A stretch of 33,114 bases of DNA from Campylobacterota bacterium (GCA_015494795.1 WGAM01000128.1:1-33114), one strand, 5' to 3'. Shown: positions 16,105 to 26,681, counted from the first letter of the stretch. Notes: generated by a model not told the origin, from the letters alone. Translations and numbers: made by a program.

Positions 16105-17418
16105 TTAGAATTTAATGATTTTTGTAAGAGACTCCTTTAGATATTTTGTATTATCTTCATCACTATACCCTTTAAAGTTTGCAATATATCCCCTATCAAC
16201 TATTCCATTAGCTGTATGAGATATATAGTTATTATAATCTCTTTCCACTTTTGATTTATCTATTTTTGTATCTAATATCTCTTTTAGAGTTAAATCTTTA
16301 TGATATTTTATAATTCCACTAAAATTTTGATACCAAGCTTTTCCAAATACAACTGTAACCTTATTAGCAAGTAATCCCTCCCAACCAACTGTACCTGTAA
16401 TTGTGGCAATAAATTCGCACCCATCAATTAAATCAAAACTATTTACCTCTTTTGATAGATATTTAACATTTTTAATAAGTAATAATCTTTTAAAAAAATA
16501 CTCTCCTCTATACCCCTCTAACTGTTTTGGATTCTCTTTTACATATATAATCCAATCCTTAGGGATAATATTTGAAATCTTCTCAATAGCTAAAATCTGG
16601 TCACTATATACTCCACCAAGAGTAGATGTTGTCATCTCTGGTTGCATCTGAAGAGGAAAATAGACATATTTTTTTGTAGTATCGATAGAGTCATATTTTA
16701 TCTTATTATAGTAATATTTAAACTTTAGACAATCAATGTGACTTTTTATCAATCCAAGAAATGTCATTCTTCCAACACTTCTAAATATATATCTTCTAAG
16801 CTTCTGTAAAAGGGTATAGTTACAACTTCTATATTTGAGTTTAATATTTTTCATATAGAATTGAACTCTATTAGCTCCAAACTCCACCTTTTGATAGGGA
16901 TATTTAAATGTAGGTAGAGATGTTTTAAAATTTCCATAATCATCTAAATCAGTCACAAATTGAAATCTATTTGGAATAAGAGATTGATACATTAGTATCA
17001 TCTTTATATTTAATTTTTTAGCTATAACAGTTAATAGATAATCACTTCCAAAGTGTGGAAACATATAGAAAATCATTAACTTTATCCTATTATCATATAG
17101 AAGTTTAGAAAAATAGTCAAAAAAGTAGTTATATAGATTAATTGCCTCTTGATGAGTAATAGCATATTGAGATGGGTTTCTTGCAAACATATCTAAAAAA
17201 GTTGTAAATGCCTCTTGGTAAACCTCATCATAAATATCACTATTAATCCCACTATATGGCTCTTTTTCAACTCTAACTCGTCTAAGTTTTCCAATATTTA
17301 TACTATTATCTCTATTTTTACCTATCCATACTTTAATATCTATAACTCCATCTGCTTCTAGTTCTCTTATAGCCTTAGTTTGACTCTTCCAGTGCATTCC
17401 ATATATTAATGTATTCAT
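16105..17418 (-). CDS. Capsule-type polysaccharide biosynthesis protein (KpsS/LipB-like)
   Basis: The 437-residue soluble protein matches the capsular polysaccharide synthesis family (Capsule_synth, recalled) through its C-terminal half: FPLQMQPE, then GGVYSDQ, WIIYVKENPKQ, ATITGTVGWEGL and KAWYQNFSG. These segments form a GT-B-like nucleotide-sugar site; in KpsS/KpsC relatives the activity is a Kdo transferase, but the acceptor here is unknown. The N-terminal half is not recognised. Its ATG overlaps the stop of the GT2-like gene in TAATG, so the two are one minus-strand operon facing the gmd operon. Confidence 0.78.
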   Translation of the reverse strand: MNTLIYGMHWKSQTKAIRELEADGVIDIKVWIGKNRDNSINIGKLRRVRVEKEPYSGINSDIYDEVYQEAFTTFLDMFARNPSQYAITHQEAINLYNYFFDYFSKLLYDNRIKLMIFYMFPHFGSDYLLTVIAKKLNIKMILMYQSLIPNRFQFVTDLDDYGNFKTSLPTFKYPYQKVEFGANRVQFYMKNIKLKYRSCNYTLLQKLRRYIFRSVGRMTFLGLIKSHIDCLKFKYYYNKIKYDSIDTTKKYVYFPLQMQPEMTTSTLGGVYSDQILAIEKISNIIPKDWIIYVKENPKQLEGYRGEYFFKRLLLIKNVKYLSKEVNSFDLIDGCEFIATITGTVGWEGLLANKVTVVFGKAWYQNFSGIIKYHKDLTLKEILDTKIDKSKVERDYNNYISHTANGIVDRGYIANFKGYSDEDNTKYLKESLTKIIKF

Positions 17419-18299
17419 TATCTTATAATAACCTCTGATGGAATACTATTTTTAGATACTACTCCTATTTTTTTTAAAAAATCTATCTCACTTTTATTAA
17501 ATATATATCTCATATACTCCTCTCTTAAATCTCCTCTATTATACTTTTTAACTAAATCTCTATAGTGGTCTCCCATTTTAACATTTGGAAAATTCTCTAA
17601 AAGCTCTTTTCTTGTAATTACTCTCTTTTCAAACTGCTTGTAACTTCTAATAGGGTAGTGATAGTTTCTAATACCTTTAATAGTTTTTTTATTCCAAAAA
17701 GCAATATGCTCAGCACTATGGTTACCTGAATTTATCTTTATTAATCCATGAGGATTAGTTATTACTTTTCTACTAGCTTGACCAAGAAGTATAGATATAT
17801 CTTCTCTATTTAAAAATCTATAACTTATCTGATTAGTAACCTCATATATTGAGTTAAAAAATATATTATCTCTATCTATCGACTCAACTAACGGCAATAT
17901 ATTAAATCTATCAACCCTGACTACTCCACCCTTAAATTTTAAATGCTCTTTTAGATTTCTATTATCTATTGGTATCCAAAACTCATCTGCATCACTATTT
18001 ATAATCCAATCAGGTTTATACTTTTTTTTAACTAAGAAAGCAAGTTTTGTCATAAATTTTTTCTGTTGATAATATCCCTTCTCATCAATAATAGTAATAT
18101 CAAACTCTTTTGATAATTTAGATAAAATCTCTCTTGTTCCATCAGTTGAGTTATTATCCATAATCATAAAAGCATCTACACCTAAATTTGAGTGAGTTCT
18201 AATATTAGCCTCTATAATATCAGACTCATTTTTAACTAATATTGTCATTACTAAAGTAATATTATTAGGGTTAAATCTATGTGTAAAATAGTCAAGCAT
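17418..18299 (-). CDS. GT2/GT92-like glycosyltransferase
   Basis: The 293-residue protein begins after a short N-terminus with TLVMTILVKNESDIIEANI, then FMIMDNNSTDGTREIL and the metal-binding D-x-D stretch INSDADEFWIP, the pattern of a GT-A fold of the Glyco_tranf_2_4 type. The C-terminal part (SGNHSAEHIAFW, then IRNYHYPIRSYKQFEKRV) is also typical of this group. No membrane segment is present. It probably works with the capsule-type protein behind it. Its start is divergent from hisH across 108 bases. Confidence 0.85.
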   Translation of the reverse strand: MLDYFTHRFNPNNITLVMTILVKNESDIIEANIRTHSNLGVDAFMIMDNNSTDGTREILSKLSKEFDITIIDEKGYYQQKKFMTKLAFLVKKKYKPDWIINSDADEFWIPIDNRNLKEHLKFKGGVVRVDRFNILPLVESIDRDNIFFNSIYEVTNQISYRFLNREDISILLGQASRKVITNPHGLIKINSGNHSAEHIAFWNKKTIKGIRNYHYPIRSYKQFEKRVITRKELLENFPNVKMGDHYRDLVKKYNRGDLREEYMRYIFNKSEIDFLKKIGVVSKNSIPSEVIIR

Positions 18300-18374
18300 A
18301 TAAAATCCTTAGAAAGTTAAATACCCATTTTACAGAGACTATCTATAATTTTTACTTAATGGTTTAACTTATTT

Positions 18375-18402
18375 TGATATAATCTCATTAAATTATACGG
18401 AG
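18375..18402 (+). promoter_or_regulatory. Extended -10 promoter and ribosome binding site of hisH
   Basis: TGATATAAT at 18375-18383 is an extended -10 box; the same nine bases occur before moeA at 27975-27983. GGAG at 18399-18402 lies 5 bases before the ATG at 18408. Confidence 0.6.
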
Positions 18403-18407
18403 TTATT

Positions 18408-19019
18408 ATGATAGGAATTGTAGATTACAATATGGGAAATTTAGCATCAGTTATAAATGCCTTTAATAAAATTGGAGCTTCTATTAGAGTAGAGAGTAAC
18501 CCTTTAAAACTTAAAGAGTATGATAAGCTAATCTTACCGGGTGTAGGAGCATTTGGTGATGCTATGCAACATTTAAAAGAGAGTGAAATGGATAGTGCTA
18601 TTATAGATTTTGTATCTACTAATAGACCTCTTTTAGGAATTTGTCTCGGAATGCAGTTACTATTTAATAGCTCAAAAGAGTTTGGGGAACATAAAGGCTT
18701 AGGTTTAATAGATGGAGAGGTTGTTCCATTTAATAGAGAAAAATTTGACCACAAACTAAAAGTTCCACATATGGGCTGGAATGAGATATTTAAAAAAAAG
18801 AATACTCCACTATTTAATGGGTTAAGAGATGAGTTCTATCTCTATTTTGTCCACTCATATCATGTTCAGTGTGATAATAGATATGTTATTGGAAAAAGCT
18901 ATTATGGATATGAGTTTGTAAGTGCTGTTAATAGAGATAATATATATGGTATTCAACCACACCCTGAAAAGAGCCATAAGAATGGATTAAAAATTATAGA
19001 AAACTTTATAGAGTTATAA
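18408..19019 (+). CDS. hisH: Imidazole glycerol phosphate synthase, glutaminase subunit
   Basis: HisH releases ammonia from glutamine and channels it to HisF in histidine synthesis. The 203-residue class I amidotransferase has the nucleophile C79 in GICLGMQLLF, the oxyanion region LPGVGAFGDAM and the H185/E187 pair in QPHPEKSH. Neighbouring hisA, and no nonulosonic-acid genes, favour the histidine pathway over the HisH2-like proteins of glycan loci, though a glycan cluster lies just upstream on the other strand. hisF is not in the window. 42 bases separate it from hisA. Confidence 0.95.
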   Translation: MIGIVDYNMGNLASVINAFNKIGASIRVESNPLKLKEYDKLILPGVGAFGDAMQHLKESEMDSAIIDFVSTNRPLLGICLGMQLLFNSSKEFGEHKGLGLIDGEVVPFNREKFDHKLKVPHMGWNEIFKKKNTPLFNGLRDEFYLYFVHSYHVQCDNRYVIGKSYYGYEFVSAVNRDNIYGIQPHPEKSHKNGLKIIENFIEL

Positions 19020-19061
19020 TATCTATCCTCTTATCAAATACTTATTTAAAGGAATATATAA

Positions 19062-19775
19062 ATGACAATACTACCAGCAATAGATTTAAAAGATGGAAAA
19101 GCAGTAAGACTTAGTAAAGGCTTAATGGATAGTGCTAAAATATACAGTGATGAGCCGTGGCAAGTTGCTAAACGATTTGAAGAGTTAGGAAGTGAGTGGT
19201 TACATTTAGTTGATTTAAATGGAGCATTTGCAGGAGAGCCTAAAAATTTAGAACAGATTAAAAAAATTAGAAAGAATTGTAACTTAAAGTTAGAATTAGG
19301 TGGTGGAATTAGAGATGAAGAGACAATTAAGATGTATCTTAAGCTTGGAATTGATAGAGTAATATTAGGTTCAGTTGCTCTCAGAAATCCAGAATTTGTA
19401 AAAGATATGGCAAAAAAGTATCCTATTGTTGTAGGTATTGATGCGATTGATGGAATGGTAGCAGTTGAGGGTTGGGGTGAAGTTAGTAGTATGAGAGCTA
19501 CCACTTTAGCTAAAGAGTTTGCTAATGCAGGAGTTGAAGCTATAATCTGTACAGATGTAAGTAGAGATGGAATGCTTAGTGGAGTTAATGTTGATTTTAC
19601 ATTAGAGATAAAAGAGGCTTCAGGAGTCGAGACTATTGCTAGTGGTGGACTTAGAGATATAGAAGATATTAAGAGATTAATTGATGCTAAAATTGATGGT
19701 ACTATTATAGGAAAAGCCTTTTATGAGGGTACTTTAGATTTAGAAGAGGCCTTTAAATTAGCTAAGGAGATATAA
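19062..19775 (+). CDS. hisA: ProFAR isomerase (phosphoribosylformimino-5-aminoimidazole carboxamide ribotide isomerase)
   Basis: HisA catalyses the Amadori rearrangement before the IGP synthase step. The 237-residue (beta/alpha)8 barrel has [12 protein letters not shown] with the catalytic Asp at residue 8, the phosphate-binding LGGGIRD, the second catalytic Asp in [11 protein letters not shown] and the C-terminal phosphate loop ASGGLRD. AAGGAATATATA precedes the ATG. Its stop overlaps the prmA start in TAATG. Confidence 0.96.
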   Translation: MTILPAIDLKDGKAVRLSKGLMDSAKIYSDEPWQVAKRFEELGSEWLHLVDLNGAFAGEPKNLEQIKKIRKNCNLKLELGGGIRDEETIKMYLKLGIDRVILGSVALRNPEFVKDMAKKYPIVVGIDAIDGMVAVEGWGEVSSMRATTLAKEFANAGVEAIICTDVSRDGMLSGVNVDFTLEIKEASGVETIASGGLRDIEDIKRLIDAKIDGTIIGKAFYEGTLDLEEAFKLAKEI

Positions 19776-20593
19776 TGAGAGATAAATATTATGAGTTGAC
19801 ACTTACACTAAAAGATAACTTTGTAGAATTTCTTGCTGATTTTATTGCCAATATTGCAGGTGATGGGGTTGAGATAGGAAAAGGTAAGATTATTGTTAGA
19901 AGTGAAAATAGTGTTAATTATATAAAAGATGCAGTTGAGTCCCTTATTAACTCATTAGGAAAACCGATAAAAGTTAATTATAAAATAGAGAAAAAGAGTA
20001 ATGAGGATTGGATACTAAAATATCAAAACTCCATAGAGCCGATTGAGGTTGGAGAGTTCTATATCTATCCTAGTTGGCATGAAAAAAAAGAGGGTAAAAT
20101 AAATATTAAAATAGACCCTGCATTAGCATTTGGCTCAGGACATCACGCTACAACTTTCTCATGTTTAGAGGCTATATCTAAATATGTTAAGAGTGGTGAT
20201 AGAGTATTAGATGTTGGTTGTGGCTCTGGAATTTTAGGATTAGCATCTAAAAAATTGGGTGCTAAGGTTGAACTTTGTGATACTGACCCTATATCTATTG
20301 ATAGTTGTGCTAAAAATTTTGAGTTAAATGGTGTAGAGTATGAAGAGTTATGGGAGGGGTCAGCTAATATGGCAAAAGGTGAGTATAATGCTATTATTGC
20401 TAATATTATTGCTGATGTTCTTAAGATGATAGATAGAGATTTAAAAAGAGTTCTAAAAAGAGATGGTATATTAATACTTTCAGGTATTTTAGATAACAAA
20501 GAGCAAGATGTAGCTAAAGTATATAGTGACTTAGAGTTAATAGATAGAATAGTAAAAGATGAGTGGGTAACACTCATATATAAAAAAGTATAA
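19775..20593 (+). CDS. prmA: Ribosomal protein L11 methyltransferase
   Basis: PrmA methylates ribosomal protein L11. The 272-residue protein has an N-terminal substrate-recognition domain (about 1-95), a linker and a SAM-dependent methyltransferase domain with [27 protein letters not shown] and the ANIIADVL catalytic loop, a set specific to PrmA. It is coupled to hisA by a one-base overlap and lies 18 bases before ftsH, a gene order I associate with Campylobacterota. Confidence 0.95.
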   Translation: MRDKYYELTLTLKDNFVEFLADFIANIAGDGVEIGKGKIIVRSENSVNYIKDAVESLINSLGKPIKVNYKIEKKSNEDWILKYQNSIEPIEVGEFYIYPSWHEKKEGKINIKIDPALAFGSGHHATTFSCLEAISKYVKSGDRVLDVGCGSGILGLASKKLGAKVELCDTDPISIDSCAKNFELNGVEYEELWEGSANMAKGEYNAIIANIIADVLKMIDRDLKRVLKRDGILILSGILDNKEQDVAKVYSDLELIDRIVKDEWVTLIYKKV

Positions 20594-20611
20594 GGAATAT
20601 AAAAAAGAGTA

Positions 20612-22531
20612 ATGAGTAATCAAAATAGTAATAGAGATAATAATAATAACAATAACAATAATAACTTTTTTAATGACAATCCACTATTAGCATTTGCAAT
20701 ATTTTCAATAGTTGTTATTATCATTTTTAAATCGTTTATATCTGAAGGAGATAGTGATTTTAGTAGTTTTATTGGAAATCCTAAAATAAGAAAGACAGAG
20801 CATGTTAAATACTCTGATATTAAAAAATATATTAAAGAGAATAGAGTTAGCTCTGTTAAAATTACAAATAGTACTATTGAGGCTATAGATAAGAGTGGAA
20901 CAGTTAGATATATAGCAGGAAATGTACCTGCATTTGATGATAAACTTATTCCTATGTTAGAGGATAATAATATCACCTATGAGGGTAGAATTGGAGAGGG
21001 GATAATATCTCAACTTGTTAGTATGCTTCTGCCAATATTTATCTTTTTTGCAATTTGGCTATTTATTGCTAAAAAGATGAGCAAGGGAATGGGTGGAATA
21101 CTTGGTGCTGGAAAATCAGATAAACTTATAAATTCAGAGAGACCAAATGTAAAATTTGATGATGTTCAAGGTGTACAAGAGGCAAAAGATGAGGTTGTTG
21201 AAATAGTTGATTTTCTTAAATATCCAGAGAGATATATTGAACTTGGTGCCAAAATACCAAAAGGGCTACTTTTAGTAGGACCTCCGGGTACTGGTAAAAC
21301 ACTATTAGCAAAAGCTGTAGCAGGAGAGGCAGAAGTCCCATTTTTCTCTGTAAGTGGTTCTGGATTTATTGAGATGTTTGTTGGAGTTGGTGCTAGTCGT
21401 GTAAGAGACCTATTTGAACAAGCAAAAAGAAATGCTCCATCTATTGTATTTATTGATGAGATTGATGCTATTGGTAAATCTCGTGCTAGTGGTGGACAGA
21501 TGGGTGGAAATGATGAGAGAGAGCAGACTCTAAATCAACTCTTAGCAGAGATGGACGGTTTTGGAACAGATACACCTGTTATTGTTTTAGCAGCAACTAA
21601 TAGACCAGAGACCCTTGATGCTGCATTACTTAGAGCAGGGCGATTTGATAGACAAGTTTTAGTTGATAAGCCAGACTATGCAGGACGACTTGCAATATTA
21701 AAGGTACACTCAAAAGATGTTAAATTAGATAAGTCTGTTGATTTAGAGGTTGTTGCAAAACAGACAGCAGGACTTGCAGGAGCAGATTTAGCAAATATTA
21801 TAAATGAGTCAGCACTACTTGCAGGAAGAGCTAATAAAAAGAGTATAGAGCAGACCGATTTATTAGAGGCTATTGAGAGAGCATTTGTTGGATTAGAGAA
21901 GAAAAATAGAAAAGTATCTGATGTAGAGAAAAAAATTGTATCATATCATGAGAGTGGACATGCACTTATGGCAGAGCTTACAAAAGGGGCTACAAGAGTT
22001 ACTAAAGTATCTATTATTCCAAGAGGTTTAGGTGCATTAGGATATACTCTACATCTTCCAGATGATGAGGATAGATTTTTAAAACAGAAACATGAACTAT
22101 TGGCTGAAATTGATGTACTCCTTGGTGGACGAGCCGCTGAAGAGGTATTTTTAGGTGAAATTTCAACAGGTGCAGGAAATGACCTAGATAGAGCAACATC
22201 AATACTAAAAGATATGATTTCTGTATATGGAATGAGTGATGTTGCAGGGCTTATGGTTTTATCAAGAACGCAAAGCTCATTTTTGGGTGGTGGAATGGTC
22301 TCTAATGATTATAGTGAAAAGATGGCTGAAGAGATAGATGCACATATTAAAAATACTCTTAATGAGAGATATACATTTGTAAAAAATACTCTAAAAGAGT
22401 ATAGTGGAGCTATTGAGAAGATGGCTCAAGTTTTACTTGATGTAGAGGTTATTGAGGGTAGTATGGTTCAAGATATTATTAGAGAGTATGAAGAGGAGAA
22501 TGGTATAAGTTCAAGAATGGCTCATATTTAA
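20612..22531 (+). CDS. ftsH: ATP-dependent zinc metalloprotease FtsH
   Basis: The 639-residue inner-membrane protease degrades misfolded membrane proteins and regulatory substrates as a hexamer. After a cytoplasmic Asn-rich leader come a first transmembrane helix (about 25-42), a periplasmic domain, a second helix (about 130-150), the AAA+ domain with Walker A GPPGTGKT at 223-230, [11 protein letters not shown] and the arginine-finger region GRFDRQV, and the peptidase domain with HESGH at 446-450. The usual form is HEAGH; the Ser variant keeps the zinc ligands and the catalytic Glu. The aspartate ligand is in [10 protein letters not shown]. Residues 10-18 are nine consecutive Asn coded by an AAT/AAC run. 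Confidence 0.97.
   Translation: MSNQNSNRDNNNNNNNNNFFNDNPLLAFAIFSIVVIIIFKSFISEGDSDFSSFIGNPKIRKTEHVKYSDIKKYIKENRVSSVKITNSTIEAIDKSGTVRYIAGNVPAFDDKLIPMLEDNNITYEGRIGEGIISQLVSMLLPIFIFFAIWLFIAKKMSKGMGGILGAGKSDKLINSERPNVKFDDVQGVQEAKDEVVEIVDFLKYPERYIELGAKIPKGLLLVGPPGTGKTLLAKAVAGEAEVPFFSVSGSGFIEMFVGVGASRVRDLFEQAKRNAPSIVFIDEIDAIGKSRASGGQMGGNDEREQTLNQLLAEMDGFGTDTPVIVLAATNRPETLDAALLRAGRFDRQVLVDKPDYAGRLAILKVHSKDVKLDKSVDLEVVAKQTAGLAGADLANIINESALLAGRANKKSIEQTDLLEAIERAFVGLEKKNRKVSDVEKKIVSYHESGHALMAELTKGATRVTKVSIIPRGLGALGYTLHLPDDEDRFLKQKHELLAEIDVLLGGRAAEEVFLGEISTGAGNDLDRATSILKDMISVYGMSDVAGLMVLSRTQSSFLGGGMVSNDYSEKMAEEIDAHIKNTLNERYTFVKNTLKEYSGAIEKMAQVLLDVEVIEGSMVQDIIREYEEENGISSRMAHI
20639..20665 (+). repeat. AAT/AAC trinucleotide tract in ftsH
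   Basis: Nine successive Asn codons, AAT or AAC, encode a polyasparagine stretch at residues 10-18 of FtsH, before the first membrane helix. A change in copy number would alter length without breaking the frame. Confidence 0.85.
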
Positions 22532-22536
22532 AAAAA

Positions 22537-22556
22537 CACCTCATCTATATGAGGTG
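22537..22556 (-). terminator. Intrinsic terminator of the namZ-amidase-LysM operon
   Basis: CACCTCAT/ATGAGGTG forms a perfect 8-bp stem with loop CTAT. On the minus strand it is followed by at least six T (the A run at 22531-22536), making it a canonical terminator for the LysM gene that ends at 22567. On the plus strand it lacks a T-run but could still stabilise the ftsH transcript end. Confidence 0.8.
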
Positions 22557-22566
22557 AAATATTTCA

Positions 22567-23274
22567 TTATTGCTCCACATTCTTTTCTAAAGGTTTATCT
22601 AATGGAATTGTTAGATGTTCTCCTATTATTACATCTAAATTTTTATTAATTTTATCTCTATTTGCTTTATATATTCTATAATATAGATTTCTATTATTAT
22701 AAAATGCCTCTGCATAACTTGATAGACTCTCTCCTGATTGTACTTCAATTACTACATGGTCATCATATTTTTCTAATATTTTAATTTTTCTAGGAATATA
22801 TTTTGTTCTTCTCTTTTTTATATTCTTTTTAACAATATTTGCTATACCCTTTTTAACAGTCGATTTCTTCTTTTGAGTAGATTTCTCTTTAGTTATAACT
22901 TCTACTAAATGACTAAGTTTTTCTATAATCTTCTTATCTTGTTCTCTATCTTTTTTAAGTTTAGCAAGTTCATCCATAACCTCTTTAAGCTGTTTTTTAA
23001 GTTTTTCTATATCTTTATCTGTATTGAAATCTGTATTATCTAGTTGAGAACTTGTTGGTAGTTTGCTTAAGATAATCTCCTCTGGCTCTTTAGAACAACT
23101 CATCTCTTTCTTTTTAGCATGGTCATTACAACCTATAATTTTAGTCTGTTTAAGTAGATTGTTATTTGGTTTATCCACTACTAATTTAATATCTAAATCA
23201 TCTGAAGCCATAGCTACAGAAGTTGTTCCTAGATATAATAAAATTGTACCTGCTATTGATATAATTTTTATCAT
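22567..23274 (-). CDS. Secreted coiled-coil protein with C-terminal LysM-like domain
   Basis: The 235-residue protein begins with a signal peptide (MIKIISIAGTILLYLGTTSVAMA). Residues about 85-120 are a Lys/Glu-rich coiled coil (DIEKLKKQLKEVMDELAKLK), then a basic linker, and residues about 175-225 form a LysM-like murein-binding module: VIEVQSGESLSSYAEAFYNN followed by YRIYKANRDKI and IIGEHLTIP. Two cysteines lie before the coiled coil (GCNDH, MSCSKE). It probably binds peptidoglycan in the periplasm. AAAGGA precedes the ATG. It is the last gene after leuA-namZ-amidase, 77 bases downstream of the amidase. Confidence 0.82.
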   Translation of the reverse strand: MIKIISIAGTILLYLGTTSVAMASDDLDIKLVVDKPNNNLLKQTKIIGCNDHAKKKEMSCSKEPEEIILSKLPTSSQLDNTDFNTDKDIEKLKKQLKEVMDELAKLKKDREQDKKIIEKLSHLVEVITKEKSTQKKKSTVKKGIANIVKKNIKKRRTKYIPRKIKILEKYDDHVVIEVQSGESLSSYAEAFYNNRNLYYRIYKANRDKINKNLDVIIGEHLTIPLDKPLEKNVEQ

Positions 23275-23351
23275 TACTAATTCCTTTATCTTTAAAATTA
23301 ATCTTAATATAACATATTAAAGGTATAAAATCCATTATTTTATAAATTAAA

Positions 23352-23954
23352 TTATCTATCTAATTCGTCCATAATAAAATCTGCTATCTTTGTAGCAATT
23401 AAATCTAATCTTGGCTCTAACCACTCTACCTGTTTATCACAAGTTATCTCCCCTAACTCTAATACTAAAAACCCCTTCTCACTATTTACTCTGCTAAAAC
23501 CATAATAGTCTGCTAAATTTTTAGTATAATTGTTTTTGTGCCACTTAAATGGAAAATAGTTATGATATATACTTCTCCATCTTAAAGCTAATCTTCTAGC
23601 CTTTGGGTGATTTTTATCATATCCTATAGATGCCCCTGTAGAGCATGGTCTATTAGAGCCATCAAAATGTATTGCTACTGCTATTTTACAGTTTGATATT
23701 GGAATAGATGCTCCGACTCTAACTACATCAATATGGTGTCTCTTTAACTCTTTCTCTACCTCCTTTGCTATTAATATATTCCAATCAACCTCTCTATATC
23801 TTCCATTAACTGAACCAGTATTTCCAAAACTTCTACCAGCATGTCCTGCTTGAATTAATACTGTTGTATTAATTGGTCTATCTAATATTAGACTCACTAT
23901 TAATATTATAAATAGTGAGCTAATTAAAACCATAAATAGTTTTCTAATATCCAC
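23352..23954 (-). CDS. Membrane-anchored N-acetylmuramoyl-L-alanine amidase (Amidase_3-like)
   Basis: The 200-residue protein has an N-terminal signal anchor (residues 5-24) and an amidase_3-like domain that should cleave between MurNAc and the stem peptide in the periplasm. Predicted zinc ligands and base are H38 (IQAGH), E55 (YREVDW), H96 (VAIHFDG) and E166 (LELGEIT, matching the usual ELGFIS). The domain is short and carries an atypical Cys-rich pattern (C89, C104, C171), perhaps disulfide-linked. Translation starts at GTG with GGGAT upstream. It lies 9 bases behind namZ; in B. subtilis an amidase (amiE) is also paired with the namZ homologue ybbC. Confidence 0.83.
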   Translation of the reverse strand: MDIRKLFMVLISSLFIILIVSLILDRPINTTVLIQAGHAGRSFGNTGSVNGRYREVDWNILIAKEVEKELKRHHIDVVRVGASIPISNCKIAVAIHFDGSNRPCSTGASIGYDKNHPKARRLALRWRSIYHNYFPFKWHKNNYTKNLADYYGFSRVNSEKGFLVLELGEITCDKQVEWLEPRLDLIATKIADFIMDELDR

Positions 23955-23963
23955 ATCTTATCC

Positions 23964-25109
23964 CTATTTATATATAAGATAGTTCTCTCTTATCTTTCTA
24001 AACTCATTTAAGCCCTTCTCCCAACTCTTCTTTATCTCTTTAGGAGTTATACCTGCTTCTATCTGTTTACGAAGTCTATTACTACCAGCTAACTTATCAA
24101 AAAATCTATTTTTTAAAAAAAATCTATTTTTATATGGGTAGTTTTTATAGGCATCTATTAAATAGTTTAAATTTATGCCTCTATTTAAATCTATATAGGT
24201 ATCTCTTAAGTCAACACCATAACATCTTTTTCCCTCAAATTTAGGGTGTTTTGCTCCTTCCATTGAGACTGGTCTAAAACTAAAATTTCTCTTTTTATAT
24301 AGAGGATTTCCATAGACTTGAAACTGCATATTAGTTCCTCTTCCAACAGAGAAAACTGTCCCCTCAAAAAGAGCCAATGATGGATATAGATATATAGATA
24401 GCTCGTTTGGTAGATTTGGTGATGGTTTAACAGGTAGATAGTAAAAAGAGTTATGAGAGTAGTTTTTTAATGGAACAACCTTTAAATCAGCCTTTAGATT
24501 TCCATCTAGCCAACCCTCTCCATTTATCATCATAGCATACTCACCTATTGTCATACCATATAGTATTGGAACTGGGTGCATTCCCACAAAAGATTTATAT
24601 TTAAAATTTAATATCTCTCCATCAATCCTTGCCCCATTTGGATTGGGTCTATCTAATAGAATTAGTGGAATATGAGCCTTAGCAGTTGCCTCCATAATAT
24701 AGTGAAGGGTTGAGAGATATGTATAGAATCTAACTCCCACATCTTGAATATCAAAAACCATTATATCAATATCTCTTAAATCATTTGGGGTTGGCTTTTT
24801 ATATCGTCCATATAGAGATATAATTGGTAGTCCTGTAGCTCTATCTTTTCCATTTTTAACTCTCTCTCCTGCATCAGCACTACCTCTAAATCCATGCTCT
24901 GGAGCAAATATCTTAATAATATTTATCTTTTTTCTAAGAAGAACATCTATCAGATGTTCTCCTTTTACTAAAGATGATTGATTTACTACAACTCCTACTC
25001 TTTTTGATTTAAGTAGAGGTATATATTCACTAAAGTTCTCTGCACCAACCTCTATATCTGCATTAATTAATCCCATTATGAGTATTAAAAATATAACTAT
25101 TCGTCTCAT
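23964..25109 (-). CDS. namZ: Exo-beta-N-acetylmuramidase NamZ (DUF1343 family)
   Basis: NamZ removes MurNAc from the non-reducing end of peptide-free murein glycans for recycling. The 381-residue protein has a signal peptide (MRRIVIFLILIMGLINA) and the DUF1343 signatures in order: VGVVVNQSSLV, FAPEHGFRGSADAG, LPIISLYG, DIMVFDIQDVGVRFYTY, LLDRPNPNG, HPVPILYGMTIGE, PSPNLP and GTNMQFQVYG. EHG and the two Asp of DIQD are the conserved acidic set. The start lies 2 bases after the leuA stop and the amidase gene follows, which makes a peptidoglycan salvage pair joined to a leucine biosynthesis gene. Confidence 0.9.
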   Translation of the reverse strand: MRRIVIFLILIMGLINADIEVGAENFSEYIPLLKSKRVGVVVNQSSLVKGEHLIDVLLRKKINIIKIFAPEHGFRGSADAGERVKNGKDRATGLPIISLYGRYKKPTPNDLRDIDIMVFDIQDVGVRFYTYLSTLHYIMEATAKAHIPLILLDRPNPNGARIDGEILNFKYKSFVGMHPVPILYGMTIGEYAMMINGEGWLDGNLKADLKVVPLKNYSHNSFYYLPVKPSPNLPNELSIYLYPSLALFEGTVFSVGRGTNMQFQVYGNPLYKKRNFSFRPVSMEGAKHPKFEGKRCYGVDLRDTYIDLNRGINLNYLIDAYKNYPYKNRFFLKNRFFDKLAGSNRLRKQIEAGITPKEIKKSWEKGLNEFRKIRENYLIYK

Positions 25110-25111
25110 AT

Positions 25112-26659
25112 CTATACCGTCTCTTTTTTTATTTTAAGCATTCCCTCCATGCTTAAATAGCTATTTAAAGCACTAATATATGCCTTAGCACTAGCTAATA
25201 TAGTATCAATATTTAATCCATGACCAATAATTGCCGGTTCATTCTCATTAAACTTAACCTTTACAGTTACATTTGCTAATGCATCTTTCCCTTTGCTAAC
25301 AGAGGTTACCTTATAGTCCATCAGTCTCCCTTCATATCCTGAAATTCTATCAATTGTTTTAAATATAGCATCAACACTCCCCTCTCCAATATTAGCATCT
25401 ATCATATCATGATTATCTCTCTTAATAGTGATAGTTGAACTTGCAACTCCATTACTACAGTTCATTATCTGAAGTGATACTAAATCAAAAATTTGAGTAG
25501 CCTTTGTCATCTCATTTGTAACAATAGCTCTTAAATCATCATCATATATATCTTTTTTCTTATCAGCTAATATCTTAAATCTCTCAAATGAGCTATTTAA
25601 TGCTTTATCTTCTAAATTAAATCCCAATTTTATTAGTTTATCTCTAAATGCAGCTCTACCAGAGTGTTTCCCCAATACTAAAGTATCATTTATATCTAAA
25701 CCTATATCAGCAGGAGTGATAATCTCATAGGTCTCCTTATTTTTTAATACTCCATCTTGATGTATTCCACTCTCATGAGCAAAAGCATTTTTTCCTACAA
25801 TAGCCTTATTTGGTTGAGGCTCAATCCCTGTAATATTTGCTATTAGTCTGCTAGTTGGATATATCTCTTTTGTATTAATATTAGTTTGAAAATTAGGAAA
25901 TATATCTCTTCTAGTCTTTAATATCATGACAATCTCCTCTAATGAGGCATTTCCTGCTCTCTCTCCTAATCCATTAATGGTACACTCAATCTGTCTAGCC
26001 CCATTAATAATCGCCTCTAATGAGTTAGCCACAGCTAACCCTAAATCATTATGGTTATGTACCGATATAGTAGCTCTACTACCTATATGTTGGTGCATCT
26101 TATTTATCATCTCTCCAATCTCACTCGGCATTCTAAAACCAACTGTATCTGGTAGATTAATTGTAGTTGCCCCTGCCTCTATAACTGCATCACTTATCTC
26201 TTTTAAAAAAACAATATCACTTCTTCCTGCATCTTCACAACTAAACTCAACATCATCAGTAAAACTCTTAGCATACTCTACTGAACTAACTGCTCTTCTA
26301 ATAACCTCATCTGAACTCATCTTTAACTTATACTTCATGTGAATTAGACTAGTTGCAATAAAAGTATGTATTCTTCTATATTTAGCCTCTTTAATTGCCT
26401 CACCTGCCAATTTTATATCATTATCAATTGCTCTAGCTAAAGAGCAAACTCTTGACTCTCTAACTCTACTAGCTATTTTTGAAATTGCATCAAAATCACC
26501 GGGACTCGCTGCTGCAAAACCTGCCTCTATAATATCAACTCCAAGTTTCTCTAACTGAATAGCAATTTGGATTTTCTCCTCTGTATTCATAGATGCACCT
26601 GGACTCTGCTCTCCATCTCTTAAAGTTGTATCAAATATTTTAATCGTATCTATATTCAT
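25112..26659 (-). CDS. leuA: 2-isopropylmalate synthase
   Basis: LeuA condenses 2-oxoisovalerate with acetyl-CoA, the first committed step of leucine synthesis. The 515-residue enzyme shows the DRE-TIM barrel start [13 protein letters not shown] (R14, D15), the metal-binding [15 protein letters not shown] with its HxH, and [14 protein letters not shown]. The C-terminal LeuA dimerisation/regulatory domain spans about residues 370-505, as needed for leucine feedback. AAGGG lies 7 bases before the ATG. It is preceded by a leucine-rich leader peptide and alternative hairpins, so leucine supply probably controls it at RNA level as well. Confidence 0.96.
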   Translation of the reverse strand: MNIDTIKIFDTTLRDGEQSPGASMNTEEKIQIAIQLEKLGVDIIEAGFAAASPGDFDAISKIASRVRESRVCSLARAIDNDIKLAGEAIKEAKYRRIHTFIATSLIHMKYKLKMSSDEVIRRAVSSVEYAKSFTDDVEFSCEDAGRSDIVFLKEISDAVIEAGATTINLPDTVGFRMPSEIGEMINKMHQHIGSRATISVHNHNDLGLAVANSLEAIINGARQIECTINGLGERAGNASLEEIVMILKTRRDIFPNFQTNINTKEIYPTSRLIANITGIEPQPNKAIVGKNAFAHESGIHQDGVLKNKETYEIITPADIGLDINDTLVLGKHSGRAAFRDKLIKLGFNLEDKALNSSFERFKILADKKKDIYDDDLRAIVTNEMTKATQIFDLVSLQIMNCSNGVASSTITIKRDNHDMIDANIGEGSVDAIFKTIDRISGYEGRLMDYKVTSVSKGKDALANVTVKVKFNENEPAIIGHGLNIDTILASAKAYISALNSYLSMEGMLKIKKETV

Positions 26660-26681
26660 AAATTTCCCTTATTATATATAA

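Noticed and set aside
18425-18754. Long antisense open frames inside hisH, hisA, prmA, ftsH, leuA and fabF
   Set aside because: They lie fully opposite well-supported genes, lack ribosome binding sites and show low-complexity Ser/Leu/Ile composition typical of reverse-strand shadows.
18408-19019. HisH2-like amidotransferase of a legionaminic/pseudaminic acid locus
   Set aside because: hisA follows directly and no nonulosonic acid genes are present; the gene fits histidine synthesis.
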